Origin: Rhizobium sp. | GTDB lineage: Bacteria > Pseudomonadota > Gammaproteobacteria > Burkholderiales > Thiobacillaceae | DNA length: 62,489 nt | NCBI GenBank assembly: GCA_019459285.1 | Contig: JAIBEL010000028.1 | Location: 1-62,489, forward strand | Direction: 5' to 3' | Shown: positions 37,635-46,768 of the stretch, piece after piece | How positions within the stretch are numbered: the stretch's first letter is position 1 | Layout: every line of letters starts with the position of its first letter | Program-made: the position numbers and the translations under genes | The notes under the pieces: generated by a model | What the model was told of the DNA's origin: nothing | The model's database searches: none | What the model saw: the letters and a program-made list of their open reading frames with translations, nothing else

Positions 37635-37658
37635 ATGGAGGCAGGATCCTGCCTCCAT
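37635..37658. repeat. 24-bp perfect palindrome
   Basis: ATGGAGGCAGGA is followed directly by its reverse complement, with no loop. A short GCCAAG on the left (from 37629) is repeated inverted as CTTGGC about eight bases to the right. Confidence 0.85.
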
Positions 37659-37680
37659 TCGGGCGGCTTGGCCGGAATAC

Positions 37681-37730
37681 GCCTAGCAGCTCCCTATACC
37701 ACCCGAGCGATTTCCCTATAGGGAGTAGGC
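37681..37730. repeat. Inverted repeat with TCCCTATA boxes
   Basis: GCCTA-gcag-CTCCCTATA pairs with TATAGGGAGTAGGC 18 bases later. The right arm contains the 12-bp palindrome TCCCTATAGGGA at 37713-37724. Confidence 0.75.
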
Positions 37731-37906
37731 ACGACACGCAGGAGAGGCGACCCTGCCGTTTTGCGTCCAGTCGGGCGCAGAAGCGCCGGAGAATTTTCTT
37801 GCCGCCTTCAGCAGACACCGAAGGATAGTGGACAATTCGTTAAGCAACACGACGGCGGAGCCAAGGCCAATCGAATCTTCAATCCCTCTTTTGTGAGGGC
37901 CACCAC

Positions 37907-37940
37907 AAAAAAAGCCCCAAGGCTCTGCCTTGGGGCTTTT
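37907..37940 (-). terminator. Terminator of the PepA-like gene
   Basis: A 14-bp perfect stem (arms 37910-37923 and 37927-37940, loop TCT). Read on the minus strand it is followed by seven Ts, 20 bp after the stop of the PEP-CTERM gene. Confidence 0.92.
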
Positions 37941-37960
37941 CATGAACGCGTACAGCGAGA

Positions 37961-38779
37961 TCAGGCTGCTTGCTTGCGGCGACGCAGGCTAACACCTAAC
38001 CCAACCAGACCCAGCCCCATCAGCGCAATGCTGGTCGGCTCCGGCACACCGAACACCACGTCCAGCGAACCATTGATAGTCTGCGTACCAGTCGGCACGA
38101 AGGAGTTCAACTGACCGGACTCGAACGAAACGTTGTAGAAGGGCACCGGAGCGGTGAAATACTGGGAGCCGAGCGCCGTCAGCAGGAAGCTGGTCGACGT
38201 ACCGAAGCTGCCGCAGTTGATGCCGCCGTTCTTACATGAACTCAGGGTGGGATCAAGCGTACCCGAGCCACCAAACAAGGCGCCAGATGCAATCAGGTAG
38301 TCCGGATCGCCAGTATTCCCTGTTGTCCAGGCACCTGCCCCCGTCGCAGGCGCAGTGAAGGTGGTGTTGGCATTGGGGTCGATCCAGACACTCAGGCTGC
38401 CACCCGGATTGAAATTAAAGGTTGTAACGCCGGCACCATTCGTGGAATAGGTACCGGTTCCTTGCAGCAACCCATACAGGCCATAACCGCTGGAGCCAAA
38501 GCTGCCGAGTTGGGTGGTAAGCGGGGTCGTCCCATCATTTGCAACATATTGGCCCGCTTGCCATTTGATGGAGGTGGCAAAGTTGCCTGCGCCATCGAAG
38601 CTCACCACTTCGACATAGTTACCGGTGATTTTGTCTGCAGTAAACGTATTCACCACGCTCCCAGGCACGGAGCCTTCCGACACCTGAAAATCGTTAAACA
38701 CGGCAGCCATGGAACCAGCACTTGCGGTGGCCATCGCTGCAACCAAACTTGCTTGCACCAATTTCATATTGAATTTCAT
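37961..38779 (-). CDS. pepA: PEP-CTERM protein resembling flocculation protein PepA
   Basis: This 272-residue secreted protein has a signal peptide ending ATASAGSMA (mature AVFNDFQV) and a beta-rich domain with DFQVSEGSVPG, FTADKITGNYVEV and INCGSFGTSTSFLLTA. The sorting signal is VPEPTS, a hydrophobic helix (IALMGLGLVGLGVSL) and tail RRRKQAA. The DFQV...FTADKITGNY start matches my memory of the Zoogloea floc-forming PepA family. The ATG at 38779 follows AAGGAG by six to seven bases. It has its own sigma-54-type promoter and terminator. The family name is moderately certain; the PEP-CTERM class is firm. Confidence 0.88.
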   Translation of the reverse strand: MKFNMKLVQASLVAAMATASAGSMAAVFNDFQVSEGSVPGSVVNTFTADKITGNYVEVVSFDGAGNFATSIKWQAGQYVANDGTTPLTTQLGSFGSSGYGLYGLLQGTGTYSTNGAGVTTFNFNPGGSLSVWIDPNANTTFTAPATGAGAWTTGNTGDPDYLIASGALFGGSGTLDPTLSSCKNGGINCGSFGTSTSFLLTALGSQYFTAPVPFYNVSFESGQLNSFVPTGTQTINGSLDVVFGVPEPTSIALMGLGLVGLGVSLRRRKQAA

Positions 38780-38842
38780 TTCGCGCTCCTTGAGTTGACT
38801 TCTGATCTGGGCATTCGCCTTCCTTGCCTTGGCCAACATAAA

Positions 38843-38858
38843 AGCACAGGGTATGCCA
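38843..38858 (-). promoter_or_regulatory. Sigma-54-type promoter of the PepA-like gene
   Basis: On the minus strand, TGGCAT-ACCCT-GTGCT has the ten-base GG to GC spacing. The predicted start is about 50 nt before the ATG. The AT-rich upstream DNA resembles that before the other PEP-CTERM gene. Confidence 0.72.
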
Positions 38859-39055
38859 GTTAAAAAATCAACATAGATATCAATGCATTATTGAAAAACA
38901 TCTTGAACGCAATAGGGTGAAATGTAAAAAAAACCGACATCTGCCAAGCGGGGAAAATGTCAAATAGTCGACACCTTTCTGCCCAAGGAGATTTGAGTAT
39001 CCTGAATTATGCGGGGCATGCCTGTTCTTGCCCGCCTTAACGACGAGAATCGGGG

Positions 39056-39922
39056 TCAGCTATGGGCGCGCGACAGGCGCCAGTTGACGTACGCGATCGC
39101 TAACCGCTGGAGCGGATGGGCATTGCCGCCTGGGCGCCAGACGTGCTTCAGTTTGCCAGTGTAGGCGTCGAACTGCATGCTGTGGGGCACGGCACGAACC
39201 TTGCCGCGGCCCAGCAGGATCTTCAGGGCCTCGGTACCGGCCATCCCTGCGCACAACTGGCACGCCAAGCCGGTCGACGGGACGCGCTGGGTTTTGAAGT
39301 CGACAATTTCGGGATAAACCAGATAGCCGCGGTGGAGCAAGGCGGGAGCCAGTCCGACCAGGAAACGGGTCGGCCATTCGTCCTCGGGTGTGCCCTCCAG
39401 CCGAAAATAATCCTCGAAACTGGGGCTGTCCGGCAGGAAATTGAGCACGGCCGCGCCCATGCCAAGCGGAACGGCGAAGGTGATAGGGATGCCGCGGGCA
39501 CGGCAGGCATCATAGACCAGGCGGCGAGCCGGAAAAACAAAGTAATCCAGGCCATCCACGTACAGGTCGACGCCGTTCAGGAATGCGTCCACATTATGCG
39601 GCTGCACCCCTTCGTCGAATACCTGGATATCCAGTTCGGGATTGATCTCGCGTGCCAGTCCAGCCATGACCCGTGCTTTGGGCTGACCCAGACTGCCCAG
39701 GCTGGCCCCTGCCTGCCGGTTGAAATTAACCAGGGCAAAATCGTCGAGGTCGGCCACGTGGAATTTGCCAATCCCCAGACGGGCCAGCGTCAGCAGATGG
39801 ACGCCACCTGCGCCCCCCAGCCCGGCAATGGCAATTTTCTTGCCGCGCAGTAGGGTTTGCTCATTCGGCGTTAACCAGCCGATATTACGACTAAACGCTT
39901 CGTGGTAATCGAAGGGGGGCAC
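39056..39922 (-). CDS. ThiF/E1-like adenylyltransferase family protein
   Basis: This 288-residue protein has the ThiF/E1 Rossmann fold: IAIAGLGGAGGVHLLTLARLG (ATP-binding, about 30-50), the DLDDFALVNFNRQ line with the conserved acidic and N-R pair, and LYVDGLDYFVF. A late TGLACQLCAGMAGTEALKIL segment holds a CxxC pair. It would activate a carboxyl group as an acyl adenylate. No ubiquitin-like or ThiS-like partner is encoded nearby. The start is a GTG 11 bp after the stop of the FeeM-like gene, so the two likely act together, perhaps on the same amino-acid or peptide substrate. Confidence 0.85.
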   Translation of the reverse strand: MPPFDYHEAFSRNIGWLTPNEQTLLRGKKIAIAGLGGAGGVHLLTLARLGIGKFHVADLDDFALVNFNRQAGASLGSLGQPKARVMAGLAREINPELDIQVFDEGVQPHNVDAFLNGVDLYVDGLDYFVFPARRLVYDACRARGIPITFAVPLGMGAAVLNFLPDSPSFEDYFRLEGTPEDEWPTRFLVGLAPALLHRGYLVYPEIVDFKTQRVPSTGLACQLCAGMAGTEALKILLGRGKVRAVPHSMQFDAYTGKLKHVWRPGGNAHPLQRLAIAYVNWRLSRAHS

Positions 39923-39933
39923 GCCAGTCGAGC

Positions 39934-40716
39934 TCAGGTTTCCTCCCGCAACAAGCGCCCCAGGATGCCTTCCTGATCATGCGCCGAGAAAAAGTACGGG
40001 TAGAGGCTTCGATCCTTGGCGGCCTTGCCTTTGCCGCCAAGCGCCTCGATCTGTTGCCGCATGTAATCCAGTTCCAGATGCATCAGCAACACCGGGAAAT
40101 TGACCCGATTGTTCATTTTTTCCTCGCCAATCTGCTTGAATCCCAGCATCCTTTCATAGAAGGCCTTGTGGCGGGGCACGATCTCGATGATGGCGTCGGT
40201 GCATTCGTGGATCACGCCATAGAGATACGCGATATGGATAAGGCTGGCGAGCAGTTGTTTGGAGCCGATATTCTCGTCGATGGCAAGCTTGCTGAGTTCT
40301 CCGACCCGCTTGCCCTGCGCGCGAAGCGCATCGATTTCAGGTTTGTAGATTTCGTCGGCCAGCATGCCTTCTTCCGAGTCGTAGCCGACCGTGACGGTCC
40401 CGACGATTTTTTCCTGGTGGAACGACAGAATCGTGATGCGATTGGGGTATTTTTTCAGTTGTGCCTTGGGGAAACCGCGCCAGGCATAGCGCTTCTGCAC
40501 CAGCATGCTGGCGTGATTGAATACCTCATCCTGCTGCGCGAAACGCAGCTTGAAGAGTTTTTCGCCCAGACGCTCTTCCTGGGTTTCGGACTCCCCTTCC
40601 GACAGAGGACTCAAATCCTTGAGGCGGTAGGGCGACTCAAAGCTGATGATGGTTTTGTCAAAATCATCAGCGATGCTCCGGCCACGCCCGATCAACTTAC
40701 TCAAACTCAGCGTCAC
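39934..40716 (-). CDS. FeeM-like N-acyl amino acid synthase (GNAT fold)
   Basis: This 260-residue protein has an acetyltransferase-like core: ITILSFHQEKIVGTVTVGYD, VGELSKLAIDENIGSKQLLASLIHIAYLY and AIIEIVPRHKAFYERMLGFKQIG. This pattern belongs to the N-acyl amino acid synthase group, which joins a fatty acyl chain from acyl-ACP to an amino acid, and to relatives linked to exosortase systems. GTG at 40716 is preferred over GTG at 40755 because AGGAG lies six bases upstream. Product and substrate are unknown. Confidence 0.75.
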   Translation of the reverse strand: MTLSLSKLIGRGRSIADDFDKTIISFESPYRLKDLSPLSEGESETQEERLGEKLFKLRFAQQDEVFNHASMLVQKRYAWRGFPKAQLKKYPNRITILSFHQEKIVGTVTVGYDSEEGMLADEIYKPEIDALRAQGKRVGELSKLAIDENIGSKQLLASLIHIAYLYGVIHECTDAIIEIVPRHKAFYERMLGFKQIGEEKMNNRVNFPVLLMHLELDYMRQQIEALGGKGKAAKDRSLYPYFFSAHDQEGILGRLLREET

Positions 40717-40787
40717 CTTGCGCTCCTGGCATACCGGGGAGAAACCACTCCCCACCTGCTTTCTATCGGCCCTTATGGCACGAAAGT

Positions 40788-41831
<1,044 letters not shown>

Positions 41832-41849
41832 CTATTTCAGCCCAGCGTT

Positions 41850-41931
41850 GCTCCATGGAATAGACGGTCTCGTATCGTCTCCCGCTTCTCCTCCCTGAGC
41901 GGGATGCCTTAATCCCCTTAAGGCATTTTTT
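41850..41931 (+). ncRNA. Small RNA candidate antisense-oriented between hemB and engB
   Basis: Three adjacent stem-loops face the plus strand: AGACG/CGTCT (41862-41880), CCCGCT/AGCGGG (41881-41903) with the C-rich loop TCTCCTCCCTG, and ATGCCTTAA/TTAAGGCAT (41904-41926) followed by five Ts. No plus-strand gene precedes it, so the terminator must serve an RNA. The loop is complementary to Shine-Dalgarno sequences (AGGAGG). I recall a candidate RNA class named anti-hemB from Burkholderiales in the same position; whether this is that class is not tested. The 5' end and promoter are not identified. Confidence 0.7.
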
Positions 41932-42616
41932 AGCCCCGATCCCTCCCTTGGTCGGGGCTTTTTTGTGGGGCGTCGCCGGGCAATGGGTTGGGGGCGGCCG
42001 TGCCCGGGTGTGCTGGCTGCGCGCGGCCCAGCCAGCCTTCGATCAAGGCCGCGGCTTCTTCAGCCCCCAAACGGGAGAGACTTGAGAACAACTGCACAGT
42101 GACGCATACCTGCGGCATGAGTTCCTGCTTGACGCGGCGCAGCGTCAACGCCTTTTCGCTGTTCGAAAGTTTATCGGCCTTCGACAGCAATATATGTACG
42201 GGTTTGCCCGTAGGGGTAAACCAGTCGAGCATCTGCCGATCCAGCGGCGTAAGCGGGTGGCGCGCGTCCATGATCAACACCATGCCGACCAGTGCCTCGC
42301 GCTCCTGCAGGTAACGCGACAGCAGGCCTTCCCATTTTGCCTTCACTTCCGGCGGCACTTTCGCATAGCCATAGCCGGGCAGATCAACCAGATAGGTATC
42401 GGCATCCAGCTCGAAAAAATTGATAAGCTGCGTCCGTCCTGGCGTTTTGGATGTGAAAGCCAGACGGTTTTTACGCGTTAACAGATTGATCGCACTGGAT
42501 TTTCCGGCATTCGAGCGCCCGGCAAATGCAATCTCGGCGCGACTGTAGGGCAAATCGCGCAACTGGGCGACCGAGGTATGGAATTGAGCGCGATTGAGCA
42601 CGGGCTTGGCAGTCAT
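41930..42616 (-). CDS. engB: Ribosome biogenesis GTPase EngB (YihA/YsxC)
   Basis: This 228-residue GTPase is needed for large ribosomal subunit assembly. G1 is [15 protein letters not shown] (about 30-44), then T in SKTPGRTQ (G2), DLPGYG (G3) and SKAD (G4). A proline-rich C-terminal tail ([14 protein letters not shown]) extends beyond the usual end. It is divergent from cytochrome c4 with 57 bp between starts. Confidence 0.95.
   Translation of the reverse strand: MTAKPVLNRAQFHTSVAQLRDLPYSRAEIAFAGRSNAGKSSAINLLTRKNRLAFTSKTPGRTQLINFFELDADTYLVDLPGYGYAKVPPEVKAKWEGLLSRYLQEREALVGMVLIMDARHPLTPLDRQMLDWFTPTGKPVHILLSKADKLSNSEKALTLRRVKQELMPQVCVTVQLFSSLSRLGAEEAAALIEGWLGRAQPAHPGTAAPNPLPGDAPQKSPDQGRDRG
41932..41964 (+). 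terminator. Second plus-strand terminator inside the engB 3' end
   Basis: AGCCCCGA pairs with TCGGGGCT and is followed by Ts. It comes right after the small RNA terminator and overlaps the last engB codons. On the minus strand there is no T-run, so it does not serve engB. Confidence 0.8.
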
Positions 42617-42673
42617 ATTAGTTACCGCTAAACTACCCGTTTTCCCAAGTTTTGCAAGCTTCAGGAGCTTTTG

Positions 42674-43300
42674 ATGAAACTCGTCGTCTCACTGGTTGCC
42701 GCACTGGTCGCCACCTCCGCTTTTGCCAACGAACCTGCTGCGGGCCCGGCCAGCAAAGGCGATCCCAAGGCGGCTGAAAGCATCGTCAATCAGGTCTGCG
42801 CGGGCTGCCATGCGGTGGACGGCAACAGCACCGTCGCGGCCAACCCCAGGCTCGCCGGCCTGAATGCGGAATACATCGACAAGCAGCTCACCAACTTCAA
42901 GTCGGGTGAGCGCAAGAATGCGGTAATGGGCGGTATCGTCGCCAGCCTCAGCCCGCAGGACATGCTGAACCTGGCGGCCTACTTCAGCGCCCAGCAGCCC
43001 AAGCCGGGTACGTCCAAGGATCAGGAACTGGCGCAGCTCGGCCAGAAGATTTTCCGTGGCGGCGTACAAGGCGCTGGCGTGCCGGCGTGCGCATCCTGCC
43101 ACGGCCCGCAGGGCAAGGGCGTACCCGTCCAGTTTCCGCGCCTGGCCGGACAGCACAGTGAATACATTTACGCCCAGCTGAACAATTTCCGCCTTGAGAC
43201 GCGTGCCAACGACGGTGCCAAGATGATGCGCACCATCGCGGCGAAGATGACGGATGCTGACATGAAGGCCGTGGCCGCTTATATTCAGGGCTTGCGTTAG
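42674..43300 (+). CDS. Dihaem cytochrome c4
   Basis: This 208-residue periplasmic protein has a signal peptide ([17 protein letters not shown]). Two similar class I cytochrome domains follow, each with a haem motif (CAGCH near 38 and CASCH near 138) and a distal Met ([17 protein letters not shown]). Cytochrome c4 carries electrons to terminal oxidases, often cbb3 or aa3. ATG 42674 follows AGGAG. The genes behind it encode the maturation machinery for this type of cytochrome. Confidence 0.94.
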   Translation: MKLVVSLVAALVATSAFANEPAAGPASKGDPKAAESIVNQVCAGCHAVDGNSTVAANPRLAGLNAEYIDKQLTNFKSGERKNAVMGGIVASLSPQDMLNLAAYFSAQQPKPGTSKDQELAQLGQKIFRGGVQGAGVPACASCHGPQGKGVPVQFPRLAGQHSEYIYAQLNNFRLETRANDGAKMMRTIAAKMTDADMKAVAAYIQGLR

Positions 43301-43301
43301 A

Positions 43302-43412
43302 GCGTGGTTGTTGCCGGTTTACCGGCTTACAAACACGGTCTACTCCTTGCGGGTAGTGCGTGGTTGTTGACGCTTCAGCGGCTTTACAACCACGGCCTGC
43401 CCCTTGCGGGTA
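43302..43412 (+). repeat. Tandem imperfect 55-bp repeat with internal hairpins
   Basis: Two copies (43302-43355 and 43358-43412) start GCGTGGTTGTTG and end CTTGCGGGTA. Each can fold: GTGGTTGT with ACAACCAC in copy 2, the same with one mismatch plus an inner GCCGG/CCGGC stem in copy 1. It lies between the c4 stop and the terminator, so it is part of the transcript's 3' end. Confidence 0.75.
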
Positions 43413-43439
43413 AACTTATCCGACTTATTCGAGTCGATG

Positions 43440-43467
43440 AAAGGGTGACGCAGGTCACCCTTTTTTT
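43440..43467 (+). terminator. Terminator after cytochrome c4
   Basis: AAAGGGTGAC and GTCACCCTTT form a 10-bp stem with loop GCAG, followed by Ts. It separates c4 from resB, which starts 30 bp later. Confidence 0.9.
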
Positions 43468-43496
43468 CTGATGCCCTAGAGGGTATTGCTGCCTCC

Positions 43497-45509
43497 ATGA
43501 ACTCTACGTCCCCGTCCTTCGGAAAATCCGTGTTCGAGCTGTTGAGCTCGATGCGTTTCGCGATCAGCCTGCTGTCCATCCTGGCTGTCGCCTCTATTAT
43601 CGGGACCGTACTGAAGCAGGCGGAGCCCTACAACAACTACATCATCCAGTTCGGGCCGTTCTGGTTCGAGGCCTATGAAAAACTGGGGCTGTACGATGTC
43701 TATCATGCCGCCTGGTTTCTGGTCATTCTGACCTTTCTGGTCGTCTCCACCACGGTCTGTATTTACCGTAATGCACCTAACTTCGCACGCGAGATGAAAA
43801 GCTTTCGCGAGCACGTCAGCGAACAATCGTTGAATGCTTTCAAGCACAAGCACGAGGTCGTCACGAGCCAGACGCCCGAAGTGCTCGCCGCCAGCGTGCA
43901 GCACTACCTCGAAGGCCAAGGTTACAAGGTGAAGAACCTGCCGCGCGAGGAAGGCGTATTACTCGCCGCCAAAGCCGGCAGCTGGAACCGCCTCGGCTAT
44001 TTTCTGGCGCACTCGGCCATCGTGATGATCTGTATCGGCGGCCTGATAGACGGCAACCTGGTATTCAAGGTGCAGCAACTGCTGGGCTACAAGAAAATCG
44101 AGACCCGCGATATTCCGCAGAGCCAGGTACCGGCGATTTCGCGTTTGTCGCCGTCCAATCCGTCGTTTCGCGGGAGCGTACAGATTCCGGAGGGTTCCAG
44201 TGCCGACGTGGTGTTCCTGAATGTGGCTGACGGCTATCTGGTGCAGGATCTGCCTTTCACCGTGGCACTGAAGCAATTCCGCATCGAGCACTACACGACG
44301 GGGCAGCCCAAGAATTTCGAGAGCGATCTCGAAATATTCGACCGCTCCGGAAAGAAAATCCGCGATGCGACGATCGCCGTCAACCATCCGCTGATCCAGG
44401 ACGGCATCGCGATCTACCAGGCCAGCTTTGCCGATGGCGGCACGCGCCTGAGCCTCCGCGGCTGGAACCTGTTTGCGCCTACGGCCTCGCCCTTCCCGAT
44501 CGACGGCACCGTACACCAGAATGCCGCGCTGACCAGCGAGGCCGGCGACTACACGCTGGAGTTCACCGACTTCCGGCCTTTCAATATCGAGAACATGGGC
44601 GGCGACGCCGCTGAAAGCGGCAGCACCATGAGTGTGCTGGGCGGCAGCCCGATCAGCGACAAGAAGCATCTGCGCAACGTCGGCCCCAGCTTCCAGTACA
44701 AGCTGCGCGACTCGCGCGGGCAGGCGCACGAGTTCAGCAATTACATGCTGCCACTGGAACTCGATGGCCGCTGGTACATGATGTCGGGCGTACGCGACGC
44801 GCCGAACGAGGCCTTCCGCTACATGCGCATGCCCCTCGACGCGGACGGTAACATCGAGACGTTCATGCGGCTGCGCGGCGCCCTGTTGAATCCCGCATGG
44901 CGGCACGAAATCGCTGCCAATTTTGCCCATCAGGCCCTGCCGCAAAATGCATCGGACCCGCAAATCGAGGGCAAGCTGACCAATAGCGCCGCGCAGGTGC
45001 TGGCCTTGTTTGCCAAAGGCGGGTTTCAGACCCTGGGCCAGTTCATCGAAACAAACGTACCCGCCGCCGAGCGCGAAAAAGCGGCGGGCACCTATCTGCG
45101 CATTCTTGAACTTGCGGCATACGAGGCCCTGAGAATCGCCAATCGCCAGGCCCATCTGCCCGAACCCAAGCCCGATGACGCGACTGGCTGGCTGGTACGC
45201 GACACGCTCAACAGCGTCAGCGACATGTTCGTCTACGGCGCGCCGATCTACCTGCAGTTGATGCATTATGACGAGGTCAAGGCGAGCGGCCTGCAGCTTA
45301 CCCGGTCACCCGGGAAGAACGTGGTCTATTTAGGTTCGTTTTTGCTGACACTCGGCGTATTCTTCATGCTCTTTGTACGCGAACGCCGAGTCTGGCTGCG
45401 CATCAAGCCTGGCCACGCCCTGCTGGCCATGTCGTCGGCCAAACACACGATAGATTTCGAAAAAGAGTTTACCCAACACGCGCAGGCGCTCGACACGCTT
45501 GCCAAGTAA
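43497..45509 (+). CDS. resB: Cytochrome c biogenesis protein ResB (Ccs1)
   Basis: This 670-residue membrane protein of system II cytochrome c maturation works with CcsB to carry haem across the membrane and attach it to CxxCH apocytochromes. Helices lie at about 15-35 (AISLLSILAVASIIGTVL), 65-85 (HAAWFLVILTFLVVSTTVC), 160-180 and near the C-terminus (VVYLGSFLLTLGVFFMLFV); a large periplasmic domain of over 400 residues lies before the last helix. Length is normal for the betaproteobacterial type. It is 16 bp upstream of ccsB. Confidence 0.94.
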   Translation: MNSTSPSFGKSVFELLSSMRFAISLLSILAVASIIGTVLKQAEPYNNYIIQFGPFWFEAYEKLGLYDVYHAAWFLVILTFLVVSTTVCIYRNAPNFAREMKSFREHVSEQSLNAFKHKHEVVTSQTPEVLAASVQHYLEGQGYKVKNLPREEGVLLAAKAGSWNRLGYFLAHSAIVMICIGGLIDGNLVFKVQQLLGYKKIETRDIPQSQVPAISRLSPSNPSFRGSVQIPEGSSADVVFLNVADGYLVQDLPFTVALKQFRIEHYTTGQPKNFESDLEIFDRSGKKIRDATIAVNHPLIQDGIAIYQASFADGGTRLSLRGWNLFAPTASPFPIDGTVHQNAALTSEAGDYTLEFTDFRPFNIENMGGDAAESGSTMSVLGGSPISDKKHLRNVGPSFQYKLRDSRGQAHEFSNYMLPLELDGRWYMMSGVRDAPNEAFRYMRMPLDADGNIETFMRLRGALLNPAWRHEIAANFAHQALPQNASDPQIEGKLTNSAAQVLALFAKGGFQTLGQFIETNVPAAEREKAAGTYLRILELAAYEALRIANRQAHLPEPKPDDATGWLVRDTLNSVSDMFVYGAPIYLQLMHYDEVKASGLQLTRSPGKNVVYLGSFLLTLGVFFMLFVRERRVWLRIKPGHALLAMSSAKHTIDFEKEFTQHAQALDTLAK

Positions 45510-45525
45510 TCCGGAGGTCACAATC

Positions 45526-46665
45526 ATGGAACTTGCCCTGCATCAACCTGCCCCGCTCCTGAAGCGCCTGTCGTGGTTCGACTGGCTGTTCGCCGTCATC
45601 ATTGCGTCGAGCGGCCTGTTCGCGCTCTCGCGTTTCGGTGAATTCATGGATCCGTATGAAAAGGGCATCCTGCTGGCAGCCATTCCGGCGCTGGCGGTGT
45701 TCGGCTGGTTCTGGAAATCGTTCCGTCCGCTCTTCATCATCGTCGGCGCGGTCAGCCTGTTCGCCATCAGCCAGTACCACGGCAACCTGGCGCGCATGGA
45801 TGAAGCCTTCTTTCTCAAATACCTGATTTCCAGCCAGGCCGCCATCATGTGGATGTGCGCCCTGTTCGGGCTCGCCACCCTGACCTATTGGATAGGTCTG
45901 CTGGCGCGTTCCGAGTTCACGATGAAAACGGCTACGGCGATGACGTGGTCTGCCGTCGCGCTGGGCTTCATCGGCCTGATGGTGCGCTGGTATGAGTCCT
46001 ACCTGATCGGCACCGACGTCGGCCACATCCCGGTCTCCAACCTGTACGAAGTGTTCGTGCTGTTCTGCCTGATCACCGCGATGCTGTACCTGTATTACGA
46101 AGCGCGTTACCAGACGCGACAAATGGGTGCTTTCGTGCTGCTGGTAATCTCGGCAGCCGTGGGCTTCATCCTGTGGTACGCCCTGGATCGCGGTGCGCAT
46201 GAGATCCAGCCGCTGGTGCCGGCGCTCAAATCCTGGTGGATGAAACTACACGTCCCGGCCAACTTCATCGGGTACGGCTCGTTCTCGATTTCCGCCATGC
46301 TGGGCGCCGCCTACCTGCTGGCGCAACGCGGCATTCTCGCCAGCCGTCTGCCCAAGCTGGAAGTGATCGACGACATCATGTACAAGTCCATCGCGATCGG
46401 CTTCGCCTTCTTCACGATCGCCACCATCCTCGGTGCAATGTGGGCGGCCGAAGCCTGGGGCGGCTATTGGTCGTGGGACCCGAAAGAGACCTGGGCGCTG
46501 ATCGTGTGGCTCAATTACGCCGCCTGGCTGCATATTCGCCTGGTCAAGGGATTGCGCGGACCGATGCTCGCATGGTGGGCGCTGGGTGGCCTGCTCGTCA
46601 CAACGTTCGCCTTCCTAGGCGTGAACATGTTCCTGTCGGGCCTGCATTCCTACGGCACGCTGTAA
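45526..46665 (+). CDS. ccsB: Cytochrome c biogenesis protein CcsB (CcsA/ResC family)
   Basis: This 379-residue protein has about eight or nine helices and the haem-handling tryptophan-rich WWD motif WGGYWSWDPKETWAL near 309-323, with flanking histidines (KLHVPANFIG, AWLHIRL). Forms the haem channel/synthetase with ResB. The ATG is chosen because GGAGG lies eight bases upstream. Confidence 0.95.
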   Translation: MELALHQPAPLLKRLSWFDWLFAVIIASSGLFALSRFGEFMDPYEKGILLAAIPALAVFGWFWKSFRPLFIIVGAVSLFAISQYHGNLARMDEAFFLKYLISSQAAIMWMCALFGLATLTYWIGLLARSEFTMKTATAMTWSAVALGFIGLMVRWYESYLIGTDVGHIPVSNLYEVFVLFCLITAMLYLYYEARYQTRQMGAFVLLVISAAVGFILWYALDRGAHEIQPLVPALKSWWMKLHVPANFIGYGSFSISAMLGAAYLLAQRGILASRLPKLEVIDDIMYKSIAIGFAFFTIATILGAMWAAEAWGGYWSWDPKETWALIVWLNYAAWLHIRLVKGLRGPMLAWWALGGLLVTTFAFLGVNMFLSGLHSYGTL

Positions 46666-46707
46666 ACAGCCGGCCTGATGGCCGTGTACCCCGGCAGGCC
46701 TGGCTGT
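46666..46707 (+). terminator. Possible terminator after ccsB
   Basis: ACAGCCGGCCTG pairs with CAGGCCTGGCTGT in a long GC-rich stem beginning two bases after the ccsB stop codon. The T-run is only TT, so termination is uncertain. Confidence 0.4.
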
Positions 46708-46768
46708 TCGACTGCCCGGCTCCCATCCCGTTTTCGGGGTGGGAAACCTAACGGTGCACCATCACCTT

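Larger units (their letters stand above)
37539..37906. other. Palindrome-dense spacer after prsT
   Basis: No credible gene is present in these 368 bp. The stretch holds a CCTAGCTAGG-centred hairpin (37568-37598), a 24-bp perfect palindrome (37635-37658) and a stem built on GCCTA..CTCCCTATA (37681-37730). None is a standard terminator for prsT. The density of palindromes suggests a mobile-element remnant or structured RNA. Confidence 0.5.

Noticed and set aside
37525-37943. Small minus-strand frames (97 and 75 codons) after prsT
   Set aside because: They overlap the palindromes and terminator, lack ribosome-binding sites and show no domain.
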